From Candidatus Phytoplasma meliae (GTDB taxonomy: Bacteria; Bacillota_I; Bacilli_A; Acholeplasmatales; Acholeplasmataceae): a stretch of 58,371 nt of DNA. The notes beneath the pieces were generated by a model, which saw only the letters and a program-made list of their open reading frames with translations, was not told the origin of the DNA and searched no databases. Location of the stretch: positions 1-58,371 of the forward strand of contig NZ_JACAOD020000002.1 of NCBI RefSeq assembly GCF_016876135.2, given 5' to 3'. The stretch's first letter is position 1; every line of letters starts with the position of its first letter. This document shows positions 8,488 through 16,845 of this stretch, piece after piece. Both the position numbers and the translations under genes were made by a program.

Positions 8488-10056
8488 TTAATGTCCTGTT
8501 GGTAGATCATAATTTACTTGTCCTACATGGGTCGTTTGTGGGTCATTATCTGTGTGATATAATATGAACTCTCTTATGGTGTATAATGGGTCGTTTGGTT
8601 GAAGGTTTAACCCTTTTAACCAATTATTCCATTCTTGGGTGTTGTATGATGTATCATATTCGGTGAATGTTTGAGGGTTGTTATAATCATATACTCTTTT
8701 TGTTACTTGTTTAGATATTATATTAAAGGTTGGTTCATTATTTGCTTTGGCTTGTTGGATTAATTGGTTGGCTTTGGTTATCTGTCTTCGTACCATCGTT
8801 GTGCATTCTTGTGCCATCTCTGTGTAATATTTATCCGTTGTCCATTCTTGTGCCCTCATTGTCCATTCTTGTACCCACCTTGCGTGTTCTTGTGCATCCG
8901 CTATGCGTTCTTGTGCATCCGCTGTTTTAGGTAATTTATTTTTAAAATGAGTACAAATAAAGTTTAACCAATCAAACTCTAATTCTAGGTTTTTAGTCAT
9001 CAATCTTATATATGGAGTCTTATTTTTTATATTACTATTTAATACTTGATCTATTTGTATATTAGTAATTCCATTCAAAAAACAATTACTTTTATTCCAA
9101 AAACCATTATCACCATATTTATCTTTTGTCAATAATTCAGTTGTATTGTTAGGTTGATTAGTTTGAATTAATTGATAATTGGCTTTTGATACTCTCCAAC
9201 CATAATGTTCTTTAACTGTCATATCACTATCATATTCGCAATTATATAAGTTTTCTTTACCATTAGTCCATTTGATAGGGTATACTTGAAGACCATATTT
9301 ACTCATTATTGATTCAAAGTCTTTGCGTTCTAAGAAATTAGGGTTACCCTTAATATCTTTTTGAGTTGGGTGCATTTTATCAAATAAACGGTATTCTCTA
9401 ATTGTGTTGCCCTCTTTATCCTTGTAGGTATAATATGGTTCTAATGATAATTTATATTCTTTATAAGGTTTAGGTATTGTTGTATTTAAACTATTTATTT
9501 CATTTTGTTTAGTTGTTATGTTTTGTTCTAAGGTATTTAATTGTGTTTTAAGATCATCAATTACTTTGTTTTTTGTTGTTTCCAACTCTTGTAATTGTTT
9601 TCTAAGGTTGTTTATATCATCTTGTGCTTCCTTAGACTTACTTTTTTGTAATTGGTCTATTGTTGTATTTAAACCATTTATTAAACTATCTTTTTCTCGT
9701 CCTAATTCTTCTAATTTCAAGATCTTATCGGTTATCAATTTTCTTTGTGCTTTTAATTCATCATCGGTTTTATGAAAAACATCTGTCAGCTCTTCTACCG
9801 ATTCACGTTCTATTTTTTCTCTTTTAGTATCTATTTCACGAATTTTTTCGAAACGTTCATTAACCAATTTTGTTGCTTCTGCTTCAACATCAATATTTTT
9901 AATTTCTGCTTGTTGGATAGTTTCTTGATGTTGGCTAATAACACCCCAAAATATTAAAACTATGAAAGTAATTAATATACTAAAAATAATAATTGTAGGT
10001 ATTATATTAACTCCTGGAAGCTTCTTTTTCAAACGCCTTATATTAGGTAATTTCAT
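8488..10056 (-). CDS. Membrane-anchored coiled-coil protein of the element (522 aa)
   Basis: I place the start at ATG 10056. A longer frame to 10092 would begin inside the promoter (-10 at 10098-10103). A basic N-terminus leads into one membrane helix (about 8-30, IIPTIIIFSILITFIVLIFW), then a long coiled coil to about residue 180, then a globular region rich in Tyr and Trp. Around 370-420 a short tract repeats AQE-W/R motifs (ADAQERIADAQEH, VQEWTMRAQEWTT), and the DNA there is also a degenerate tandem repeat. It is the last gene of the element and has its own promoter with a homopolymer spacer. The family is unknown; a surface or attachment role is inference. Confidence 0.75.
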   Translation of the reverse strand: MKLPNIRRLKKKLPGVNIIPTIIIFSILITFIVLIFWGVISQHQETIQQAEIKNIDVEAEATKLVNERFEKIREIDTKREKIERESVEELTDVFHKTDDELKAQRKLITDKILKLEELGREKDSLINGLNTTIDQLQKSKSKEAQDDINNLRKQLQELETTKNKVIDDLKTQLNTLEQNITTKQNEINSLNTTIPKPYKEYKLSLEPYYTYKDKEGNTIREYRLFDKMHPTQKDIKGNPNFLERKDFESIMSKYGLQVYPIKWTNGKENLYNCEYDSDMTVKEHYGWRVSKANYQLIQTNQPNNTTELLTKDKYGDNGFWNKSNCFLNGITNIQIDQVLNSNIKNKTPYIRLMTKNLELEFDWLNFICTHFKNKLPKTADAQERIADAQEHARWVQEWTMRAQEWTTDKYYTEMAQECTTMVRRQITKANQLIQQAKANNEPTFNIISKQVTKRVYDYNNPQTFTEYDTSYNTQEWNNWLKGLNLQPNDPLYTIREFILYHTDNDPQTTHVGQVNYDLPTGH

Positions 10057-10097
10057 GATACATTTTTTTACCTTTCTTATAGTTTGTAACAATTACT

Positions 10098-10125
10098 ATT
10101 ATACCCTCAAAAAAAAAAAAAACAA
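10098..10125 (-). promoter_or_regulatory. Promoter with A14/T14 spacer upstream of the 522-aa membrane protein
   Basis: On minus, a TTGTTT-like -35 (10120-10125) and a perfect TATAAT (10098-10103) are separated by 16 nt containing most of a 14-nt T run (A on plus, 10109-10122). The upstream flank 'caagttttatgcttagata' matches that of the hsdS promoter at 18 of 20 positions or better. Confidence 0.55.
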
Positions 10126-10273
10126 GTTTTATGCTTAGATAACTGTTTAACCACTCTCATCAGTATTAAAACAAACAATATATGCTAATCTAATAAAGAT
10201 GATAAATAAAAAAAATAAAATAAAATACTGTATCCCAAGACTTAAATATTTAATTCCAATATCCCAATATTCT

Positions 10274-11557
10274 TTAATATTCATTTAGCACTATAACGTC
10301 CCTTTCTTTCTTTTTGCGATAACTAAAATGATAAGTTAAGACCCAAACCGACCTTAACCAAATTATTATTGACCAAACCAAAAGATAACAAGATACCCAT
10401 TTTAAAATATTTTTCAAAGTAAAAAAAGCTTTAAGGATGTTTCTCCTATGATTTATCGTTGTTCTTTGTGCCAAATTATCTGACATCCATTTTACAAATG
10501 CAACTATTTTATCACTAATCCATTTTACTCCTTGTTTAATTTGTTGCCATACCCAAGCAATCACTTTAAAAACAGTTTCAATTATCTTTTGGATTACTGC
10601 AACTATTTTCATAATTGCTTCTTTAATCCAATTACAAACAACAACTATTATTTCTCCTACCTTATTAATGACATTATTGATGACATCAGCAATTTTTTTA
10701 ACCATAGTTTTAAAAACTTCAATTGCTTGCACTATTGTGTTGATTGTTATACCTTCCAACATTTTTATTGGAGATGTCAAATTAATATTTTCTAAAGAAA
10801 TATATTTATTTTCTCTTGCTTTTATTTCATCAATTAAATCCTGCGCTTTTGCTCTTGTTTGGGCTATCTCATTAAACTTATCTTGCATTTGGATTTTGAT
10901 AGCTTCGATACTTTGTATTTCCTTTGTAGATGATGCTTTAATATTTATTATTAAATCTTGTTGTAAGCTATTAGTTGCTTTTATCACATCTGCAAAAATG
11001 TTAGATACTTTTTGTTGTATTTCTATGATATCTTTTTGAGATTTAATATTTTGGGAATATCCTTTGATCTCGTTTATTTTATCGTCGATATATTGCAATA
11101 ATTCCTTTTTTTTCTTCTGCACTTTTTCTTTCATTTCTTTTTGTATTCTTTGGGTTCTCTCTTGTATTTCTTGTATTTTTTGATTTTGTAAGTCGATAGT
11201 TTGTTGTTCTTGTAGCTTCAATACCTCAATAGTTAATTCCGCCGTTGTAAGGAGCATATGATCTTGCATTTTTTCTATTTCAATTTTAGCCACTCCTGTA
11301 ACTACATTAGGCACAAACATCACAACATCTTTCGTGGCAGTTGCTAATGTTTCGGTGGTTTCTTTTAAAAAATCACCAGTGTTTTCTAATCCTTTGCGTG
11401 TTCCTTCGACAACATCTTCCCACCAACCCCCAAAACCACCATAGACTGTTTGGTTATTAGGCGATAAATGTAAATGTATTGAGAACAACGAAAGCACTAC
11501 CAATAAATAAAATAGTCTAGATTTCAAACTTTGTTGCTGATGTATTTTTTTTATCAT
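10274..11557 (-). CDS. Exported coiled-coil protein with C-terminal membrane anchor
   Basis: The 427-aa protein starts with a typical signal sequence (about 13-40, FYLLVVLSLFSIHLHLSP). A Gly/Trp patch follows (GGFGGWWEDVVEGT), then a long Gln/Lys-rich coiled coil (about 95-265), amphipathic hydrophobic helices (about 290-370) and a strong C-terminal membrane segment (about 385-410) before a basic tail. It would sit outside the cell, anchored at its C-terminus. It starts 7 bp after the preceding gene of the 13842-to-10274 operon. The layout loosely resembles filamentous-phage adsorption proteins, but I see no sequence match. Confidence 0.75.
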   Translation of the reverse strand: MIKKIHQQQSLKSRLFYLLVVLSLFSIHLHLSPNNQTVYGGFGGWWEDVVEGTRKGLENTGDFLKETTETLATATKDVVMFVPNVVTGVAKIEIEKMQDHMLLTTAELTIEVLKLQEQQTIDLQNQKIQEIQERTQRIQKEMKEKVQKKKKELLQYIDDKINEIKGYSQNIKSQKDIIEIQQKVSNIFADVIKATNSLQQDLIINIKASSTKEIQSIEAIKIQMQDKFNEIAQTRAKAQDLIDEIKARENKYISLENINLTSPIKMLEGITINTIVQAIEVFKTMVKKIADVINNVINKVGEIIVVVCNWIKEAIMKIVAVIQKIIETVFKVIAWVWQQIKQGVKWISDKIVAFVKWMSDNLAQRTTINHRRNILKAFFTLKNILKWVSCYLLVWSIIIWLRSVWVLTYHFSYRKKKERDVIVLNEY

Positions 11558-11563
11558 CAGTCA

Positions 11564-11968
11564 TCACCCACTTTCCTTGTTACTAATGTGTTTAAATATA
11601 AACTTTAAACCTTTTTGATGTAGATTAATAATAGTTGCCACACCGCTAATAATTATTTTGACAACTTCTAATAAGAATCTCCCAACAGTAGCAGCGTTTT
11701 TAAATAAAAGCAAAAAAGCACTACTAACAGCAAACATCCGAATTAATAACATTGTCATTTTGCTTAACATAAAACCAATCCAACCCCAATCATCGACGCT
11801 CCAAAATAAAGCATTCTCAACTAATGAAGTTAAATAGTTAAGTAAATTAAACTCTATTAAAAAAACATTAGCCAATATTAAAGCAAAAATAAGGTTTAAG
11901 GATTCAGCAACAAAATATGAAATTACATAAGGGACAAGTGCGTTTACGATATCATCTACAATCCACAT
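11564..11968 (-). CDS. Small multi-pass membrane protein
   Basis: The 134-aa protein has about four hydrophobic segments (roughly 10-38, 40-58, 62-95 and 100-120). It has no charged catalytic cluster and a basic C-terminus. It lies between two single-span membrane proteins, 6-7 bp from each, so it is probably part of the same envelope complex. No family recognised. Confidence 0.7.
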   Translation of the reverse strand: MWIVDDIVNALVPYVISYFVAESLNLIFALILANVFLIEFNLLNYLTSLVENALFWSVDDWGWIGFMLSKMTMLLIRMFAVSSAFLLLFKNAATVGRFLLEVVKIIISGVATIINLHQKGLKFIFKHISNKESG

Positions 11969-11974
11969 TTTATA

Positions 11975-12472
11975 TCACTTCTCCTCTTTCTCGTTCATAT
12001 CATCATCCGGGTAATGTTTTATCCATTCGTCAATAAAATTATTAAGAGGTTTCATTAACTCCTCTCTTTTTTGGAACATTAACTTTTCTAATTTAATTTG
12101 CAATTCATAAATGACTACGCCATGTTTTGGGTCTTTCACATCTTGTTTGACTAAGGTAGCTATTTCATCCCTAAGTTTATCTATGTTGACGTCTAATTCC
12201 GTTTTGGGTATTAATTGTTGTTGGGATGGTTGATTTGATGTTTGAGGAATTGAAAACATATTATTTATTTTTAATTCAACATTATTTTTAACTATTTTTT
12301 TATGCTCTTCTTGCAACTTCTTATACTCTTCTATTTCTTTGTGGTCGTATTTTTGTATTTTGGTAAATCCAAAATCAATCTTGAAGTAAAACCGCAACAC
12401 TAAGTAAATCACAACTGATACTGCAATAGTGTAAAAGAGAAATAAATATGGTTTTAATTTTTGAATCACCAC
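11975..12472 (-). CDS. Membrane-anchored coiled-coil protein
   Basis: The start is GTG 12472 or 12469 (GGAGG lies 6-9 nt upstream). The gene overlaps the end of the previous one, so translation is probably coupled. One membrane helix (about 10-30, LFLFYTIAVSVVIYLVLRF) is followed by a Lys/Glu-rich coiled coil with a Pro/Gln linker and an acidic tail ending DDDMNEKEEK. Family unknown. Confidence 0.7.
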   Translation of the reverse strand: MVIQKLKPYLFLFYTIAVSVVIYLVLRFYFKIDFGFTKIQKYDHKEIEEYKKLQEEHKKIVKNNVELKINNMFSIPQTSNQPSQQQLIPKTELDVNIDKLRDEIATLVKQDVKDPKHGVVIYELQIKLEKLMFQKREELMKPLNNFIDEWIKHYPDDDMNEKEEK

Positions 12473-13842
12473 CAATCGCCTCCTTTCTCTTTATTTCCTT
12501 TGTCCTTTTTATTTCCTTTATGCTCTTGTTCTTGTTCGCCTTTCTCCTCGGTCTTATCGCTTGTTGTCTTACGTCTTTTATTTTTAGCAATAACTAATTT
12601 CATAATCACAAATATAACCTTAATTCCAAGATGGATCACAATAAAAGAAACCAATAACCACCAATAAGACTTAAACCATTTTAACATCTGTATTAGCCAT
12701 GTTTCTTTAACAACTACTGCGTCAACCTTATTATTATTGTTTAATAAGTCTTCAATAGTGGTTGTTTTCTTGCCGATAATATCTTTGGCGTTATTATCTA
12801 GATTATTTATTATTTCATTATGTTTATTTATTATTATGTGAGTGTCTTGTAGTTTTTTTGGTTCTTTTTCTTTAAAAGAAAAGCCTGCATCTTTTAAGTC
12901 TTTAAGTGTAAATCCTGCATCTTTTAAGTCTTTAAGTGTATATCCTGCATTTTTTAAGTTTTCAGCTGTAAATCCTACATTTTTTAAGTCTTGAGGTTTA
13001 TAACCTTCGTTTAGTAGTTCTTCAGCTGTATATCCTACGTCTTTTATTTCTTTAAGTGTATATGCATGTTTTATTTCTCTAAGTGTAAATCCATCATCTT
13101 TTAAGTCTTTAAGTGTAAATCCTATGTCTTTTAGTTTTTTGACTATATCCCCAAAATCATTCTTTAAAACTTCTTTTATTTCTTTAAATGTAAATCCTGC
13201 ATTTTTGAGGTATGGAATGGGAAAGGCACCAGCTGTCAATCCTACGTCTTTTATTTCTTTAAGTGTATATCCTGCTTCTTTGAAATGATAAAATCTTATA
13301 TCCTCACAAGCTTTGAATTCTTCTATTGTATATCCTGCTTCTCTTAGTTTTTTAGGGTGAAAATTAGACTGAGAAAATAAACTTCCATCGGACTCGGACA
13401 TTATAAATCCTACATTTTTTAAGTCTTTGGCTGTAAACCCCATTTCGTTTAAAGCGTAAAGACTAGCACGTTTTTGTAATGCTTTTAATGCTTCAAGTAC
13501 AGCTCCTTCATCTTTAATTTTATTTCTTATTTTTTTTAAGTGGTCCTGAGGCGTAAATCCTATATTCCATAATTCTTCAACTGTATATCCAATGTCTAGT
13601 AGTTCTTCAGCTGTATATGTGTCTCTTAAATATGTTCGTAAATAATGAGTGTAATCATAATAACGGCGTCTTCCACTCTCTACTTCTTCTCGCTCTTCTT
13701 TATCTTTCTTCCTTAATTCTTGTTCTTTTTCTAAATCTCTTGGTGGCAACCCCCACACTGTCAAACTATTAAAAAAGAAAATCAAAATACTAATAAATAA
13801 TCCTAATTGTAATCTTATTTTTTTATTAAATTGGTACATCAT
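12466..13842 (-). CDS. Surface protein with about 20 GFTLKDLKDA-type helical repeats
   Basis: The 458-aa protein starts behind GAGGAGGATTT. A signal sequence (about 7-30) precedes about 20 imperfect 10-11 residue repeats of the form G-[FY]-T-x-K-[DE]-L-K-[DN]-[AV]. The C-terminal copies are almost identical in DNA ('gtaaatcctgcatcttttaa' recurs). A linker and a C-terminal membrane helix (about 385-408, WWLLVSFIVIHLGIKVIFVI) lead to a highly charged cytoplasmic tail ending GGDWW. It therefore projects outward as a repeat stalk. It ends TGG TGG TGA, which shows UGA is stop. Repeat number could vary by recombination. Function unknown; an adhesin-like role is inference. Confidence 0.8.
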   Translation of the reverse strand: MMYQFNKKIRLQLGLFISILIFFFNSLTVWGLPPRDLEKEQELRKKDKEEREEVESGRRRYYDYTHYLRTYLRDTYTAEELLDIGYTVEELWNIGFTPQDHLKKIRNKIKDEGAVLEALKALQKRASLYALNEMGFTAKDLKNVGFIMSESDGSLFSQSNFHPKKLREAGYTIEEFKACEDIRFYHFKEAGYTLKEIKDVGLTAGAFPIPYLKNAGFTFKEIKEVLKNDFGDIVKKLKDIGFTLKDLKDDGFTLREIKHAYTLKEIKDVGYTAEELLNEGYKPQDLKNVGFTAENLKNAGYTLKDLKDAGFTLKDLKDAGFSFKEKEPKKLQDTHIIINKHNEIINNLDNNAKDIIGKKTTTIEDLLNNNNKVDAVVVKETWLIQMLKWFKSYWWLLVSFIVIHLGIKVIFVIMKLVIAKNKRRKTTSDKTEEKGEQEQEHKGNKKDKGNKEKGGDWW

Positions 13843-13916
13843 AAATCCTCCTCATAAAATCTTGTAAACTTGGAAATGTTTTTTATTTTTACATGTTATT
13901 TTGTTGTTATTTCTCA

Positions 13917-14235
13917 CAAACGCCATATAGGGGCAAAATAACGCGTTTAAAGGGTATCGTGTGTTTATATTAGTTTTCATTTATGCAAAAGCTAAAAAAC
14001 TTAATAGCTTTTCACCTTTTACATAAATGCTTAAAAAATTAATTATTTTATAAAAGGTAGTAATCAAGTGGTGTTGCTTGATTACTACCCCGACCATAAC
14101 CTATTACAAATACAAAGAAAACAAGAAAACAATAAGTCAGTTTAACGACCCTAATTGTTAAGAGGAACAAAATAGACGCTGAAAGGCTAAAAAAACCTCT
14201 CAACAATTACTTATATAACTTAGGTCGGGTAATGA
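13917..14235. other. Structured intergenic region with palindrome half-site and nested stem-loops
   Basis: This 408-bp gap (13843-14251) is dense in inverted repeats. 13940-13954 holds an AACGCGTTTAAAGGG half-site. 13978-13985/14022-14029 (CATTTATG) encloses 13987-13994/14005-14012 (AAAAGCTA). 14056-14068/14077-14089 is a perfect 13-bp stem. 14086-14095 can pair instead with 14223-14231, and 14153-14165/14196-14208 forms an inner stem. The second and third structures share bases, so they exclude each other. It resembles the intergenic (origin/packaging) regions of ssDNA phages, or a long regulatory leader. Confidence 0.5.
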
Positions 14236-14251
14236 GAAATAGCTATTTTAT

Positions 14252-14452
14252 TTACTTCTTAATAAAAATTGAATATAGACCACAAGAACCTACAATTATA
14301 CAAATTGCATCTAAAACATACCCAATAATGATAGTTTTTTTAGAACATTGATATTCCCTATTTATATAACAATGTTGAAGCGCTCCCGCAATTACTCCAA
14401 AACTAATTCCGAAGATACTTACTACTAAAAGCATTAATTGTGAAAAAGCCAT
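14252..14452 (-). CDS. 66-aa protein with two membrane helices
   Basis: A very strong ribosome-binding site (AGGAGGGGGG, 6 nt before the ATG) drives this small hydrophobic protein. Helices lie at about 5-26 and 43-62, with a short polar loop containing two Cys (HCYINREYQCSKK) between them. The strong RBS and small size fit an abundant membrane component, for instance a coat-like or holin-like protein, but I see no family signature. The structured region described above lies upstream. Confidence 0.6.
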   Translation of the reverse strand: MAFSQLMLLVVSIFGISFGVIAGALQHCYINREYQCSKKTIIIGYVLDAICIIVGSCGLYSIFIKK

Positions 14453-14473
14453 TTTATCCCCCCTCCTATTTCT

Positions 14474-14653
14474 TTAAATAATTTTTAAATAATGTATAAC
14501 ATAAAGACTACCGTGCATAGCAATTGATGTAAAAATAAATAATATAATAAAATCTATTTTAAACTCGGGATTTCCTGCAGTTTTATAAAAATATATAAAT
14601 ACTAATATATTTAATAAAAAAATTATTATTTGGAGTGTTGTTAAAATAATCAT
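14474..14653 (-). CDS. 59-aa membrane protein of the MHGS family
   Basis: Read from the ATG at 14653 to TAA at 14474: hydrophobic helix about 2-23 (LTTLQIIIFLLNILVFIYFY), short polar link, second helix about 34-57 containing AMHGSLYVIHYL. It shares layout and the HGS motif with the 67-aa protein at 30117-30320 and the broken copy at 30345-30469. AAGAGA is the only RBS-like sequence. The low-complexity AT-rich reading calls for caution, but the cross-homology supports a real gene. Confidence 0.55.
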   Translation of the reverse strand: MIILTTLQIIIFLLNILVFIYFYKTAGNPEFKIDFIILFIFTSIAMHGSLYVIHYLKII

Positions 14654-14665
14654 GTTGAATATCTC

Positions 14666-14821
14666 TTATTTTCTATTTTTCTTTAATTGCTTTAAGATTG
14701 CTTTTGAATAAGTGTTTTTATTATGCCTTGCAAGTGGGAAAGAATGTTTAACATGTTGCTTTTTCTTTTTTCTCTTTCTTTCCCTTGTTTCAGCTTTTAA
14801 CTGTCTTTGTTCCTTATTCAT
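14666..14821 (-). CDS. 51-aa highly basic protein
   Basis: The frame ATG 14821 to TAA 14666 encodes 51 aa with about 20 Lys/Arg, including ERKRKKKKQHVKHS, and only four or five acidic residues. It may bind nucleic acid. It lies between the 484-aa repeat protein and the 59-aa membrane protein, at a spacing typical of an operon. The RBS is weak (AAAGA). Lys-rich frames arise easily in this genome, so confidence is moderate. Confidence 0.45.
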   Translation of the reverse strand: MNKEQRQLKAETRERKRKKKKQHVKHSFPLARHNKNTYSKAILKQLKKNRK

Positions 14822-14836
14822 AATCTTTTATCTTTC

Positions 14837-16291
14837 TTATTCAAGAGAATCTAAAAAATCTTGTATTTCATCTCTCAGTTGGCGTTTATAGGAATAAACA
14901 CTATAATATGAACCACTCATGTTGTTTATACGGTCTCTTAATTGTTTGACTAATTCTTTTTTTTGTTCTAAGGTTAAATCAATTTCTCGATATTTGATAA
15001 CCTCTACTATTTTCTCAACCTCTTTTATAATTTCTTTTGGTACCTCTTTAATAATTTCTCTATCTTGATAAACTACTTTCTCAACCTCTTTGACAATCTC
15101 TACCGGTTTTTCAACCTCTTTTATAATTTCAATTGGTTTATCAACGTATTTGATAACCTCTTTGGGCACTTCAACCTCTTTTATTACTTCATAAGGTTTA
15201 TCAACGTATTTGATAATTTCTTTTATTACTTCATAAGGTTTATCAACATAAACGATTTTTTCAACCTCTTTTATAATTTCAATTGGTTTATCAACGTATT
15301 TGATAACCTCTTTGGGTACTTCAACCTCTTTTATAATTTCAATTGGTTTATCAACGTATTTGATAACCTCTTTGGGTACTTCAACCTCTTTTATCACTTC
15401 ATAAGGTTTATCAACGTATTTGATAACCTCTTTGGGTACTTCAACCTCTTTTATAATTTCAATTGGTTTATCAACATAAACTATTTTTTCAACCTCTTTG
15501 ACAATCTCTACCGGTTTTTCAACCTCTTTTATAATTTCTCTATCTTGATAAATTATTTGTGGTTCTATTTTTTTACCTAATTTATCACGATAAACTATTT
15601 TCTCAACCTCTTTAATAATTTCTTTTGGTACCTCTTTAATAATTTCTCTATCTTGATAAACTACTTTCTCAACCTCTTTGACAATCTCTACCGGTTTTTC
15701 AACCTCTTTTATAATTTCAATTGGTTTATCAACGTATTTGATAACCTCTTTGGGTACTTCAACATATTTTATAACCTCTACCGGTTTTTCAACTATTTGA
15801 TCCACATAAATAATTTTTTCAGTAGTATTGCCTGGTTCCTTTACTACTTCAGCAGTTTTGTTTTCTTTGTTTAAATCTATTTTAGGTTCCTTTGTGTTTT
15901 GTTGGCCTTTAAAAAAACATAAATACACTACAACACCAACAATAACCATTGATAAACTAATAACACCTAACACACTCCATAATAGCCACATATTAGCTTC
16001 TTTATTAGCATAAAAACAGTACATCGTTTTAGGTGGCTTATGAGCTCCCTCGCGGTCTTGTAAATCATCCAAGGTAAAAAATCCGTCCTTGTTTGCAATT
16101 CGTCCCCCTTCAAAATACACCGCTAACAATTCTTCTGGGGCGTCTTTAATAGAGCAACTACAATCTCGCTTTTTATCAACATTAAAACATTTCAAAGAAA
16201 CTTCAACATTAACTTTAAATTTCTTATAAATAAAATATTCCACGTCTTGCGTGGTAGCTTTATGTCCTAAATTAATATTTACAATTTCCAT
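14837..16291 (-). CDS. Membrane protein with long EVPKEVIKYVDKPIEIIK repeat domain
   Basis: The 484-aa protein has a cytoplasmic-type N-terminal domain of about 95 aa (conserved PEELLAVYFEGG and FFTLDDL), one membrane helix (about 103-127), then about 300 residues of nearly perfect heptad-like repeats built from KEVEVPKEVIKYVDKP, EKPVEIVK and VVYQDREI. It ends in a charged helix. The repeats should form a long extracellular fibre. The N-terminal domain is shared with the protein at 16846-17343. The DNA repeats are long and near-identical, so length variation is likely. Similar 'KEVIKEV' repeats occur in unrelated surface proteins; no specific family recognised. Confidence 0.8.
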   Translation of the reverse strand: MEIVNINLGHKATTQDVEYFIYKKFKVNVEVSLKCFNVDKKRDCSCSIKDAPEELLAVYFEGGRIANKDGFFTLDDLQDREGAHKPPKTMYCFYANKEANMWLLWSVLGVISLSMVIVGVVVYLCFFKGQQNTKEPKIDLNKENKTAEVVKEPGNTTEKIIYVDQIVEKPVEVIKYVEVPKEVIKYVDKPIEIIKEVEKPVEIVKEVEKVVYQDREIIKEVPKEIIKEVEKIVYRDKLGKKIEPQIIYQDREIIKEVEKPVEIVKEVEKIVYVDKPIEIIKEVEVPKEVIKYVDKPYEVIKEVEVPKEVIKYVDKPIEIIKEVEVPKEVIKYVDKPIEIIKEVEKIVYVDKPYEVIKEIIKYVDKPYEVIKEVEVPKEVIKYVDKPIEIIKEVEKPVEIVKEVEKVVYQDREIIKEVPKEIIKEVEKIVEVIKYREIDLTLEQKKELVKQLRDRINNMSGSYYSVYSYKRQLRDEIQDFLDSLE

Positions 16292-16297
16292 GTATGA

Positions 16298-16798
16298 TTA
16301 TTCCTTTTTAAAAATAGCTTCATCGTGTTTTTGTGGTTGGTCTTTTTGTTCTTTTTGGGGTAATTCATCTTGTAAAACATCTTGGAAAAGGTCTTTGTTT
16401 TCCTCTTGTAAAGTTTCTTTGAAATGCTTTTTTGGTTTAGATGTTTTTTTAGTTTTGGGTGGCGTTATTACTTCTTTTTTAGGTTCTTTGAAGTTTAATG
16501 TATCACGAAGAGTTTTAATAAGGGCTTGTTCTTTGTTGTCATCTGGTTTAAGTCCGGTAGTTTCAATAATTATTTTTTTAATATTTTCACATTCATCTTT
16601 AACTTTAAAAACCGCTTGAATTGAGTTTTTAATTATTTTAATTTGTTTGTATCCCTCTTTTTGTAAATCTTGATAACGGTAGATGCTTTTTTTGTTTTTT
16701 CTTGCGATAAATCCAATAATAAACAAGATAACAACGAAAGCACCACCGGCCAAAGATAAAGAAAAATAGGGATGATTAATAATTTGTTCGATTGGCAT
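16298..16798 (-). CDS. Membrane-anchored Lys/Glu-rich protein
   Basis: The 166-aa protein has an N-terminal membrane helix (about 11-32, YFSLSLAGGAFVVILFIIGF) with a basic stop (ARKNKK), a helical region (about 40-100), then a low-complexity Lys/Glu/Gln/Pro tail with KEPKKEVITPPKTKKTSKPKK. It ends 6 bp before the 484-aa repeat protein, with which it is probably co-translated. Family unknown. Confidence 0.65.
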   Translation of the reverse strand: MPIEQIINHPYFSLSLAGGAFVVILFIIGFIARKNKKSIYRYQDLQKEGYKQIKIIKNSIQAVFKVKDECENIKKIIIETTGLKPDDNKEQALIKTLRDTLNFKEPKKEVITPPKTKKTSKPKKHFKETLQEENKDLFQDVLQDELPQKEQKDQPQKHDEAIFKKE

Positions 16799-16845
16799 TT
16801 TTTGTTTGTCTCCTTTTTCTATTTTATTTTTTTATAATATCGTCT

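Noticed and set aside
12466..12474. Mycoplasma-type UGA = Trp code
   Set aside because: UGA ends this gene after two UGG Trp codons, and only a CCA-anticodon Trp tRNA is present.
15065..15874. Plus-strand Phe/Tyr/Asn-rich open frames
   Set aside because: They are the antisense shadow of the near-perfect repeats of the 484-aa gene; periodic composition and no RBS.
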